A DNA stretch of 64,000 bases from Pseudomonas promysalinigenes (GTDB lineage: Bacteria; Pseudomonadota; Gammaproteobacteria; Pseudomonadales; Pseudomonadaceae): assembly GCF_014269025.2 (NCBI RefSeq), contig NZ_CP077094.1, forward strand, positions 1,798,001 to 1,862,000, in the 5' to 3' direction. The position numbers were made by a program, and so were the translations under genes. The notes below the pieces were generated by a model that searched no databases, was not told the DNA's origin, and saw only the letters and a list, made by a program, of their open reading frames with translations. This document shows positions 44,701 through 52,682 of the stretch, piece after piece. The number at the start of each line of letters is the position of its first letter. Position 1 is the first letter of the stretch.

Positions 44701-47700
44701 GGCCTCCTTGTTCGCGGATCCAGGCTCGCGGTCCTGTACCCAGCACTCCAGGGGTCATCTCGACCACAGCCTGGCCGCCGGGCAGATAGTCCCAGCTACA
44801 ACTGGCCAGCAGTTCCCCGGAGTCCTGACCGTGAAAGTCATAGTGCTCAAGCGCAATGAAGTGCTGGGTGCCATGCTTGCACCACTCGCGTCGCCAAGTG
44901 CGTTGGAGGCCGTCGATATAGCTGCGGCTGATGTCCTGGTTTTTATGGGTATGCGTGGCGACTTTGCCGTCAGCCGAATAGCGCGTGCTGGTCGACTCGT
45001 CGGCTTGCTGGTCTTTGCCTTTGGCTGTAGCACCGTCCTTGATCAGGTAGCGTGATTCTTCAATCACACGGCCCAGCGCGTCGTACTGCCAGTACACCTC
45101 CTCACCTTGCTCCATTCGTTCCAGGCGTCGCCTGGCATGCCGTGAGCGCAGCTCGGTACTGAGCAGTTCGGTACCTGCCAAGGTGGTGCTGCTGACGCGC
45201 ACGGTAATGCCAGGGGTAGTCGGATTGTCCTCGAAGGCTTGCAGATTTTTAAGCTCGAAGCGCTCTTTGCCGTGATGGGTGACTTGGGTATCTGTGACCG
45301 ACCACTGCATGACCTTGCTTTGGGGTGTCTTAGGGCTGACCTCGCTAATTTCGGTGGTGCGCTGGCGCCAAATCAGGGTAGCCCCGGCATCGGTCAGCGC
45401 CCACTTGGTGTCGCTGTCGAGCCTGTCGCCTTTGACTTGGCCCTCGACCCCTTCGATCACCACCACTTGGGCCAGCTCCAGCAGGTCGCGTGTACCGCGC
45501 TTTACCTTGCGGTAGCCAAATAGGCGTAGCCCTTTTGCGTTGCCGAAGGGGTCGCACTGGTATTCCGCCATGACCGGCGCCGTGGCGTAGTCCGGGATGA
45601 ATGGGCAGTTGAGGGTTGGTAGCGCTTCCAGCCCAGTGAGCGAGTTGAGCTTGATCGTGTTGTCGCCAGCCTGGCTGTAGTAGCAGCGGTACAGAATGTG
45701 TTCGTCGCTTTTATGCAGGCGCAGCACATTACCGGCAAGGTCCTCTTCCTGGGTCGCCACCTCTACAGAGCGCCCCAGCCCGTCGCGCTCCTCACGTGGG
45801 GTATTGGCCAGTAGCCAAGAGATGCTGGCCGCCAGTTTTGGGCGCTCTTCATCATCGGATTTGTCGAAGAACCACTGAAGCAGCTCGTGCTGGCGCTCTA
45901 CCAGTACCGCCCCGTCTTTAACCGTCGGTTCGTCATCCTTGTCGCCGGCCTTCAAGGCGAAGAGCAGCTCGGCAAATTCATCACCCGCCCCGGTATAACG
46001 GTAGCCTTTGGTCAGCCGAAGCTTGTCGTTGTTCTTTTGGTCAGGGCGGGTGGTGAAGGACAGCCAGTGATCCTTCTCCGAAGCCACTGCGCGCAGGAAT
46101 TCGAAGCGCTCGACACGTCTTTCATGTTTGACGCGGCCATGCACCAGCAGGTGTCGCTCGCGCGCGCTGTGCGGGCCGCACTCGTATTCGACGCTGACAA
46201 TGCGGTGGTCGGTCGCCAGGAAGTCCCCGTCATACTTGTAGGTGGCTACCTGGTTCTGCTGGGCATCGCCTGGTATCAAAGCATGCAGCATTACTCGCGG
46301 CAGCCCAGGGCGACGATTTCTGGTCCCATTGGTTGCTTGCCAGGGTTGGTATTTCACGCACTCGATTGACCCATCCAGTTCCCTCAAGCTACACAGTACG
46401 CGGTCCAGAGTGGGGTCGTCGTCGTAGTCGCAGTCCACCTGTTGCAGCACGTTGTCGTTCTGCTTACGTGTGAGTTTACGCAGCAAGTAGCCTTCGAGTT
46501 CGAGGTTGACCTCATACTTCTCAGCCTGGCTACCGGGCCAGACCTGCATCCGGACCTCAGAGCCCGTCTTCTCGTGCGGTTTGATGTATTGCGCTTTGAA
46601 TAATGCTTCGTTGCCACTGTTGACCGCGACCAGCAGAAACTGACCTTTCTGACGCTTCCACTCCAGTGTGAGTTTCTCACCATAGGGCGATTCGATGATC
46701 GTGGGCAGTAGCTGAACGAAGGGTGTCTCGTAGTCGGCGATGCGTCGGTTGAGCTCCTTGATATTGCTGTCTCCCTGCCAAGCCTGGACTGCTTCGATAT
46801 AGTCCAAGGATGCGGCGCCGTAGTACATCTGAGGTACGCACATCAATATCCATTGCTGCCAACCGTCAGGCTTCGTTGGGAAATCAGGCTGGGACTTATC
46901 GCGGATGGCTTTCAGCGTTTTCAGCACGAGATCCTGAAACGCTTTGTTCGGTTCTTCATCGTCGCTGCCTGGGGCGGCAGGCTTTTTCAGCACTTCCTGC
47001 CGGCCGGATGGCAGATCGATGATGAACTCACTGTAATCGGCGTTGCTGCGCACTACGCAGGCGGCCAGCTTGAGCGCTTGACCCTTGCCCAGTTCGGACC
47101 ACTGCGCGTCGGTGAACTTGACCTGGACCCCATCGGCCAGGGTCAGCAGCCTGTCGCGCACCTGCACGCTGGAGAAACGCCACGCCCAACCGTCACCCAG
47201 TCCGGCCTCGTTGGCGCGCATGGCCGAATAGTGCAAGGTCAGTTCACATACCGGCCCTTGGCCTTGCAAGCCTTGTAGGCTGGCCACCGGGTAATGGGCG
47301 TGGAACAGGCCTGTGCGCGGGTCGACGCCTGATTCACTGTGGCCGGTGGTGTCGAATATTTCGGAGCCGTTTGTGTTGCCGTAGTCTTCGCAGAGGAAAC
47401 TTATTTGGTTCCAGTCCTTGAGCGATTGGGGCGGTTGGAAGTTGACGGATGTTTTTCTCTGCCAAAAAACATCGGACTGTACTGTGCCAATGTGGCCCGC
47501 GACTACTAAGGTTTTACCCCTGTCGGTCTCTGGGAACTCAAAGTAAATGTCATAGGTTTGTTTGTGTGGTGAGCTTAACCAATTTATGGCATTGTCGGTC
47601 ACTGACTGAGGCCAGATTGGTATTGATACATTGTTTGCTGGTTTGGAGGCGTTACAAACTTTGTAGAGTGCGCCGTAAGCACCTTCTGTAGATGGCAGTC

Positions 47701-50053
47701 TTTTAATAAGCGACTCTCTCAGGTCCTCGAAGACAAGGTCGAGGATTGGGATTGTTCCCATCTGAATCTCAAATTTTTTTACTGAGTAATCAGCAACGCT
47801 GTAAGCGGCTTGAAGTGCATCATCAGCGGATGCGACGATATTCTCCGTAGCATCATCAACGTTACGATCATCCCATGAGAAAAAATATTTTAGAGATTGG
47901 CTCAAAGCTTTAATCAGCTTTTGGTAGTTACCCCGCGCAGTCCCAATTGCGGCGGCTTCGTCAGCTGTCAGATCATATTTTATTTCAATGCCAGCTGCAG
48001 TTAGGATTTCATGCAGCATGGAGGTGTAGGTATCGCCAATCACGGGCTCTAGAGGCTGTACATAGTTCTCCAACTGGCCTTCATGGTCAAGGGATTCTTT
48101 AATGGTGGAATGTTTCAAAATTAGTTGGGTGTAACTCGCATAGTTGAAAAATCCACCTTCGCTACAAGGGACGTAAGAGTCAAGAGCCTCTGTCGTGTGT
48201 TGGTTCAGGGCTGCAAGATACTCACTATGTACTTGGCGTATGAATAGACTGTGTTTATTGCGGTTGTCAAGCGCTTCGTCATATTCTTTCAGGGCAGTGA
48301 CGTACGTTAGGTCGTTAGGATTCTCCCTGATAGTTTCTTTTATGCCTCTATATTCCCTGTAGCTTTTAGGTCCATCATTTTTTATGTATTTTGAATATGC
48401 TTGGTGTAAGCGTGAGTAATCGACGGCGGCCATCGCGAGTTTTGCAGCGCCTTCAGGGGTATTAAGGTCAGCAAACGCTACGGGCGTATAGCCCTGCGCC
48501 TCCAGGGTAGTATCGACAAATTCTTTATATGCTTCGCGCAGGTTATCAAATTCTTCCTGAGACGGAATGCACGCAACAACTCGATATCCTCGATCGCGGG
48601 CCTTCGGGTCCAATCGAAATACTAGCTCATTTGCAGCCGAGTCAATTGTCACTCGTGTAACGCCAATTCTCGGATCAACTGTAATCTCCACCGGGTCGAC
48701 CGAGATAGCCCGAGGCCATTCATCAGCGCTGAGCAGCTCCACTCCATAATCCTCGACGCTCCACCCATTGCCATCACCAACATTTGCCAATGCCACTTGC
48801 AACTCCGCATCCTTCAATACCCATACCTGCTTGTTGTCCTTAACTTCCAACTCAGGCCATTTTTGCCCTTGAATGAAACCGGCCAATGCCTCAACCCAGG
48901 TAGTCTGGTTCTTCGGCGCTGCCTCGCAGTCCTGTGGCCTGAACAGCGCGTGGTGTAGCAACGCTTGGTTACCGGGATGGCGCACGGTCACCAGCACGGC
49001 ATCTGCCGGTGTGTTGAAGGCGGCTTTGAGCAGTGGTCCTTCAACCCTATGCTCCTGACCCGGTAGCGTGGCGAAGATGCGCAGGCCGTCGCCGCGCTGT
49101 TCAAGCAGCGCGGTGACTGGGTCAATGCGCATGTACGGCGCTACTTCCGAGCCGGCCAGCGCCTTGGCCCAGGGTTCGAGCCATTTGCCACTGGCGCGCT
49201 GGGCTTTGCTCGGCAGCCAGGTATGGTGGCCGAGCAGGCGTTGGGAAAATGCATCGTAGACCCACGCCTGCAGTGCCGCGCCGCTGGGCGTGGCGCTGGC
49301 ATCGAGCGGATCGCTAGCCCACCAGTGCACTTCGGTCAGGGTGACGCTCAGTTCAGCATGCTGCGGCCCCCAGAAGGCGTTGCCGGTAGCGCCTGGTGTC
49401 ACCGTGCAGGCTTTGGCGTCAAAGACACCGGCACGTATCAGGGCGCTGTCACGGTTGATCTGCTGGCACAAAGCTTTGCTCCAGCCGCTGTCCGCTTCGG
49501 CGGTGAACAGGTGTTGTTCGTGCAGCGCCTGGGTTTTGAGGTCGCGCACTTGCAGGCTCAGGGTCTGGCCTTTGCTCAGCGAGAAAGCGTCGTTGCATGC
49601 CAGTACCTGCACGCAGTTGCCAACAAAAGGGGCAGTACTGAACGCCCGATAATCAGCCTGGCACCACAGGCGCGGCGCAGCGTGGCTGCTGGAGAATTCG
49701 TTTTCGTCGGTCCAGCCGCCGGCGGTGATGGGCTTGCCGGATGCGGCTACGTGCGCTGCGAAGTCTCCCAGCCACTTGGCGGCGTCCAACTTGCCAGCTT
49801 TGGCGCTGTAGTCGACCCGTATCAATTCGCCGGTGCGCCGGTGTACCAGGCAGGCGCTGAGCATTTCATCTTTGGTCAGCGCACGCCCGGCCTTGATCGG
49901 GCACAGGCTGTACCAGCCACCCTCGACACTGCCCACCCGTTCCAGGCCAAAATCCTGCATATCCGGCAGGCTGCCGTCGGGTAGGTTGCTGATCAGGTAG
50001 GGTACGGGGAAATCGGCTGATTGCGTGGCGTCAACGGAAGGCTTGGTGGACAT
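41795..50053 (-). CDS. Giant Rhs/YD-repeat protein
   Basis: The 2752-residue product has three parts. Residues 1 to about 1300 form a large N-terminal region without recognised domain. The YD-repeat shell covers about 1600-2430 (repeats such as YDALGRVIEESRYL, YDPQGRLQSRSAL, YNAAGQILKVSDEAG, YEYDGSQRLAAQYL) and closes with the Rhs core region (GYNGMRRDPLTGHYHAGNGYRSYDPTLRRYAQPDW-like, then HDPSGA). The C-terminal tip of about 320 residues has two or more hydrophobic helices (WRGLAFSALVAVVGAVLTVV) and a basic tail. It may be a polymorphic toxin. No signal peptide, PAAR motif or VgrG neighbour was seen. GGAG lies ten bases before the ATG. Residues about 450-868 are AT-rich. Confidence 0.88.
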   Translation of the reverse strand: MSTKPSVDATQSADFPVPYLISNLPDGSLPDMQDFGLERVGSVEGGWYSLCPIKAGRALTKDEMLSACLVHRRTGELIRVDYSAKAGKLDAAKWLGDFAAHVAASGKPITAGGWTDENEFSSSHAAPRLWCQADYRAFSTAPFVGNCVQVLACNDAFSLSKGQTLSLQVRDLKTQALHEQHLFTAEADSGWSKALCQQINRDSALIRAGVFDAKACTVTPGATGNAFWGPQHAELSVTLTEVHWWASDPLDASATPSGAALQAWVYDAFSQRLLGHHTWLPSKAQRASGKWLEPWAKALAGSEVAPYMRIDPVTALLEQRGDGLRIFATLPGQEHRVEGPLLKAAFNTPADAVLVTVRHPGNQALLHHALFRPQDCEAAPKNQTTWVEALAGFIQGQKWPELEVKDNKQVWVLKDAELQVALANVGDGNGWSVEDYGVELLSADEWPRAISVDPVEITVDPRIGVTRVTIDSAANELVFRLDPKARDRGYRVVACIPSQEEFDNLREAYKEFVDTTLEAQGYTPVAFADLNTPEGAAKLAMAAVDYSRLHQAYSKYIKNDGPKSYREYRGIKETIRENPNDLTYVTALKEYDEALDNRNKHSLFIRQVHSEYLAALNQHTTEALDSYVPCSEGGFFNYASYTQLILKHSTIKESLDHEGQLENYVQPLEPVIGDTYTSMLHEILTAAGIEIKYDLTADEAAAIGTARGNYQKLIKALSQSLKYFFSWDDRNVDDATENIVASADDALQAAYSVADYSVKKFEIQMGTIPILDLVFEDLRESLIKRLPSTEGAYGALYKVCNASKPANNVSIPIWPQSVTDNAINWLSSPHKQTYDIYFEFPETDRGKTLVVAGHIGTVQSDVFWQRKTSVNFQPPQSLKDWNQISFLCEDYGNTNGSEIFDTTGHSESGVDPRTGLFHAHYPVASLQGLQGQGPVCELTLHYSAMRANEAGLGDGWAWRFSSVQVRDRLLTLADGVQVKFTDAQWSELGKGQALKLAACVVRSNADYSEFIIDLPSGRQEVLKKPAAPGSDDEEPNKAFQDLVLKTLKAIRDKSQPDFPTKPDGWQQWILMCVPQMYYGAASLDYIEAVQAWQGDSNIKELNRRIADYETPFVQLLPTIIESPYGEKLTLEWKRQKGQFLLVAVNSGNEALFKAQYIKPHEKTGSEVRMQVWPGSQAEKYEVNLELEGYLLRKLTRKQNDNVLQQVDCDYDDDPTLDRVLCSLRELDGSIECVKYQPWQATNGTRNRRPGLPRVMLHALIPGDAQQNQVATYKYDGDFLATDHRIVSVEYECGPHSARERHLLVHGRVKHERRVERFEFLRAVASEKDHWLSFTTRPDQKNNDKLRLTKGYRYTGAGDEFAELLFALKAGDKDDEPTVKDGAVLVERQHELLQWFFDKSDDEERPKLAASISWLLANTPREERDGLGRSVEVATQEEDLAGNVLRLHKSDEHILYRCYYSQAGDNTIKLNSLTGLEALPTLNCPFIPDYATAPVMAEYQCDPFGNAKGLRLFGYRKVKRGTRDLLELAQVVVIEGVEGQVKGDRLDSDTKWALTDAGATLIWRQRTTEISEVSPKTPQSKVMQWSVTDTQVTHHGKERFELKNLQAFEDNPTTPGITVRVSSTTLAGTELLSTELRSRHARRRLERMEQGEEVYWQYDALGRVIEESRYLIKDGATAKGKDQQADESTSTRYSADGKVATHTHKNQDISRSYIDGLQRTWRREWCKHGTQHFIALEHYDFHGQDSGELLASCSWDYLPGGQAVVEMTPGVLGTGPRAWIREQGGLDGPGMLSALQAQSNTDVASGSLGRESLATQDIKTQHLVEHGLDGQCLFQRSSEYAHRRDGTFEQVEHLTDSAGRTQLQLLRHYDRSGHVIRYERSLGTQTAIYSLKRDAMGRVTQLTRPDKSTIAYRYHGLSNHATELKVDGVVVATQKVTAISTLTSRTVGKRTYGFSDTSVTLPDKSTLITLQNAGGSWLMAQGHTLSSLTVNDDTLTLDSAASDSKTASDWKQTYRDANLPGRQHVEQTSPRAKRQGCRWQSLRGLTLASLRADGHWQRVFTDRQGLLLRTCQDHEEVIHRYDPQGRLQSRSALALKAGGRWQVLSEYDGFGQEMTRRFLRNGSECFKQCLTWRGDGRLASKTSFEQGKQLRAEHFEYDALDRLQKYECKTSAAKHCPLNARGMAVKAQAFTWDALNNLTQCITTTYDGKTQTEDLAYSKTDPTQLVGINCDDDTQNLAWNANGFLTDAAGQHHYSYNAAGQILKVSDEAGKLLARYEYDGSQRLAAQYLESDQSTRELRYEGDELIGQLRYDKAGEACQHTSLTCGLAQYDENEVRWLIDDPQVGVAGQVRDGKLELAPLLPFGEGKALEGVVNGYNGMRRDPLTGHYHAGNGYRSYDPTLRRYAQPDWLSPFGEGGINDYAHCPDPVNLHDPSGAIMVSRWDQQAQNASYERALTDTQKMPVGNRWRGLAFSALVAVVGAVLTVVTGGMSAIVLGFVTVMSILSFAFEVAAVFTADSNPRLSRALSIASVTTGVLSTMGFSGLFKLGLSGLKLLAKGATLVGKGAKVVWNAAKTFARTGLKGLKASWRAARGAGRLSALADDALGGLGSPGKLGSLRRRLMYHLTESVVIGENTPINFARSGLIGKVGSYMQSKGMLAPIMQTRMHRAAAYTADAAGNLLDSNILLGTINSSIDLENQRQALEDAEQPERQASNAVSVRRSGSTAAGQVPRLPSLRTVRHRLLPATQSASFW

Positions 50054-50164
50054 TGTCTAGCGCTCCAAGGTGCAAGAACCATGAAGCACATTCTTCGAGG
50101 GTAACGCCCACTCTCACAACTGGCAAAAATGCTAGGTGGATGCTGTGAACCGAATGGTCTGATG

Positions 50165-50185
50165 CCGGCCCCCGAGTGGGGCCGG
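50165..50185. terminator. GC-rich hairpin between the proline-rich gene and rhs
   Basis: CCGGCCCC-CGAGT-GGGGCCGG is a perfect 8-bp stem beyond the stop of the small proline-rich gene on the minus strand. It has no T-run but may separate that gene from rhs. Confidence 0.45.
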
Positions 50186-50212
50186 TCAATCATGCAAATA
50201 GGTGGAGGTTGT

Positions 50213-50380
50213 CTATTCTGAGGCTTTCACCGCAGGTTCTTCATTCGGCGGGTCGCCCACCGTTGGCGGCACCGTAGGCTTGACCGGCAGCTCATCCGGC
50301 TCTTCTTCGGGCACGGGCTGGGGCAGGGTTGGGTCGTCGATGTTGGGATCTGGTGTTTCCGGTGGCGTGGGAATGTTCAT
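50213..50380 (-). CDS. Small proline- and acid-rich protein
   Basis: The 55-residue product starts MNIPTPPETPDPN with GAGG seven bases upstream. More than a quarter of residues are Pro and a further quarter Asp or Glu, with little hydrophobic content, so it is expected to be disordered and acidic. No domain is recognised. It lies upstream of rhs on the same strand, separated by a hairpin, and divergent from glgE. The good ribosome binding site supports translation, but its short length leaves some doubt. Confidence 0.6.
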   Translation of the reverse strand: MNIPTPPETPDPNIDDPTLPQPVPEEEPDELPVKPTVPPTVGDPPNEEPAVKASE

Positions 50381-50519
50381 GGCCTGACCTCGCATGGGTG
50401 AGTGAAGAGGTGCTGCAGGCTCTGACCGCTGACAGTTGCCGTTCGCTCAATTTTTTTGAACCCCCTGCCTGTGCCTGGCTCTGAACCCTTACCGCCAACA
50501 GCCTGAGGGAGCAAGGTCG

Positions 50520-52538
50520 ATGTCACTCAACGAGCCCTTTGAAAGCGTACCCATGGCGAACGATCACCCGGACCAGGCCATCAGCCTGTCCCAGGCGCTG
50601 CTCGCGCCGCGCATCGTGATCGAGGGTACTGAACCGGTGCTTGATGGCGGCGCCTTCGCCGCCAAGGCAGTCAGTGGCCAGCCAGTGACTGTCAGCAGCA
50701 AGGTCTACAGCGATGGCCATGACCGCTTGGCGGTGATGCTCAACTGGCGTGAAGCCAGTAGCCGCCGCTGGCATTGTTTGCCTATGCAGTCGCAGGGCAA
50801 CGACCTGTGGCTGGCTGAGTTCACGCCTACGCAAATCGGGCCGCATCTGTTCAGCATCGAAACTTGGATCGACCCCTTCGCCACCTACTGCCATGACCTG
50901 GAGAAGAAGTACCACGCCGGGGTCGAGGTTTCGTTGGAGCTGGAAGAGGGGCGCTTGATGCTGGGCAAGGGTGTGGAACTCAGCCAAGGCTCGTTGCGCG
51001 AAGAAATCGGTGCTGTGCAAGCGCAGTTGGCTTCGCTGGATACCGACGGGCAGGTCGCTAGGCTGCTGCATCCCGATACTGCCAGGCTCATGGCCTTGGC
51101 CGAGCACCGCAGCTATCTGACTTGCAGCCGTGAATTCCCGCTGGATGTCGACCGACCGGCGGCGTTGTTCGCCAGCTGGTACGAACTGTTCCCTCGGTCG
51201 ATCACCGACAGCCCCGAACGGCACGGCACGTTCAACGATGTGCACGCCCGCTTGCCGATGATCCGAGACATGGGCTTCGATGTGCTGTACTTTCCGCCGA
51301 TCCACCCGATCGGTACTCAGCACCGCAAGGGCCGCAACAACGCTTTGCGCGCTGAGCCTGGTGACCCCGGCAGCCCTTACGCCATCGGTAGCCCTGACGG
51401 TGGCCACGAGGCGATTCACCCGCAACTGGGAAGCCGTGAGGACTTCCGCCGGCTGGTCGCCGCCGCCGCTGAACACGGCCTGGAAATCGCGCTGGACTTC
51501 GCCATTCAGTGCTCCCAAGACCATCCCTGGCTCAAGCAGCACCCCGGCTGGTTCAGCTGGCGGCCTAATGGCACCATTCGCTACGCTGAAAACCCGCCGA
51601 AGAAGTACCAGGACATCGTCAATGTCGACTTCTATGCTGCCGACGCCGTGCCGTCGCTGTGGCTGGCCCTGCGTGACGTGGTGGTCGGTTGGGTCGAGGA
51701 GGGCGTCAAGACGTTCCGCGTGGACAACCCGCACACCAAGCCTTTGCCGTTCTGGCAATGGCTGATCGCCAATGTGCGTAGCCAGTATCCGGAGGTCATA
51801 TTCCTGGCCGAAGCCTTCACCAAGCCTGCCATGATGGCCCGGCTGGGCAAGGTCGGTTATGCCCAGAGCTACACCTACTTCACCTGGCGCAATACCAAGC
51901 AGGAGTTGCGCGAGTACTTCGAAGAACTCAACCAGCCGCCATGGTGCCACTGCTACCGGCCGAACTTCTTCGTCAATACGCCAGATATCAACCCCTATTT
52001 CCTGCATACCTCAGGCCGCGCCGGGTTCCTCATTCGCGCTGCGCTGGCAACCATGGGCTCAGGGTTGTGGGGTATGTATTCGGGCTTCGAACTGTGCGAG
52101 AGCGCAGCGTTGCCGGGCAAGGAGGAGTACCTGGATTCGGAGAAGTATCAAATCCGCCCGCGCGATTTCAACCAGCCCGGCAACATCGTTGCCGAAATCG
52201 CCCAGCTCAACCGCATTCGCCGGCAAAACCGTGCGCTGCAGACGCACTTGGGCGTGGCCTTCTTCAACTGCTGGAATGACAACATCCTGTACTTCGCCAA
52301 GCGTACGCCCGAGCGCGACAATTTCATTCTCGTGGCCATCAGCCTGGATCCGCACAACGCACAAGAGGCGCATTTCGAGCTGCCATTGTGGGAACTGGGG
52401 CTGGACGATGATGCCCAAACCCTGGGTGAGGACTTGATGAACGGCCATCGCTGGACCTGGCATGGCAAAACCCAATGGATGCGCATCGAGCCTTGGCATC
52501 AGCCGTTCGGTATCTGGCGCATCGAAAAGGCCAGTTGA
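50520..52538 (+). CDS. glgE: Alpha-1,4-glucan:maltose-1-phosphate maltosyltransferase GlgE
   Basis: The 672-residue enzyme is a GH13_3 family member. It has an N-terminal beta domain used in dimerisation (about residues 30-125), a helical insert, then the catalytic barrel with YFPPIHPIGTQHRKGRNN, the nucleophile in KTFRVDNPHTKP, the acid/base in FLAEAFTKP and the third Asp region in NTPDINPYFLH. It extends alpha-1,4-glucans with maltose-1-phosphate made by the maltokinase of the next gene. GGGAGCAAGG precedes ATG 50520; an internal ATG 11 codons in is an alternative. It heads the plus-strand glgE-treS/mak-glgB unit. Confidence 0.94.
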   Translation: MSLNEPFESVPMANDHPDQAISLSQALLAPRIVIEGTEPVLDGGAFAAKAVSGQPVTVSSKVYSDGHDRLAVMLNWREASSRRWHCLPMQSQGNDLWLAEFTPTQIGPHLFSIETWIDPFATYCHDLEKKYHAGVEVSLELEEGRLMLGKGVELSQGSLREEIGAVQAQLASLDTDGQVARLLHPDTARLMALAEHRSYLTCSREFPLDVDRPAALFASWYELFPRSITDSPERHGTFNDVHARLPMIRDMGFDVLYFPPIHPIGTQHRKGRNNALRAEPGDPGSPYAIGSPDGGHEAIHPQLGSREDFRRLVAAAAEHGLEIALDFAIQCSQDHPWLKQHPGWFSWRPNGTIRYAENPPKKYQDIVNVDFYAADAVPSLWLALRDVVVGWVEEGVKTFRVDNPHTKPLPFWQWLIANVRSQYPEVIFLAEAFTKPAMMARLGKVGYAQSYTYFTWRNTKQELREYFEELNQPPWCHCYRPNFFVNTPDINPYFLHTSGRAGFLIRAALATMGSGLWGMYSGFELCESAALPGKEEYLDSEKYQIRPRDFNQPGNIVAEIAQLNRIRRQNRALQTHLGVAFFNCWNDNILYFAKRTPERDNFILVAISLDPHNAQEAHFELPLWELGLDDDAQTLGEDLMNGHRWTWHGKTQWMRIEPWHQPFGIWRIEKAS

Positions 52539-52682
52539 CCATTGCATATCGCGCCTTGCAGAGGCGGGTGGGCCTGCAAACCCAACCAGGTCGGTGCCGC
52601 ACACCCGCTTCCAGGCTTCGCGGCGGAACCCGCTGCTACCTAAGATCGCGCAAGCTCAACCCAGCTTTGAAAGGAGTCACCC

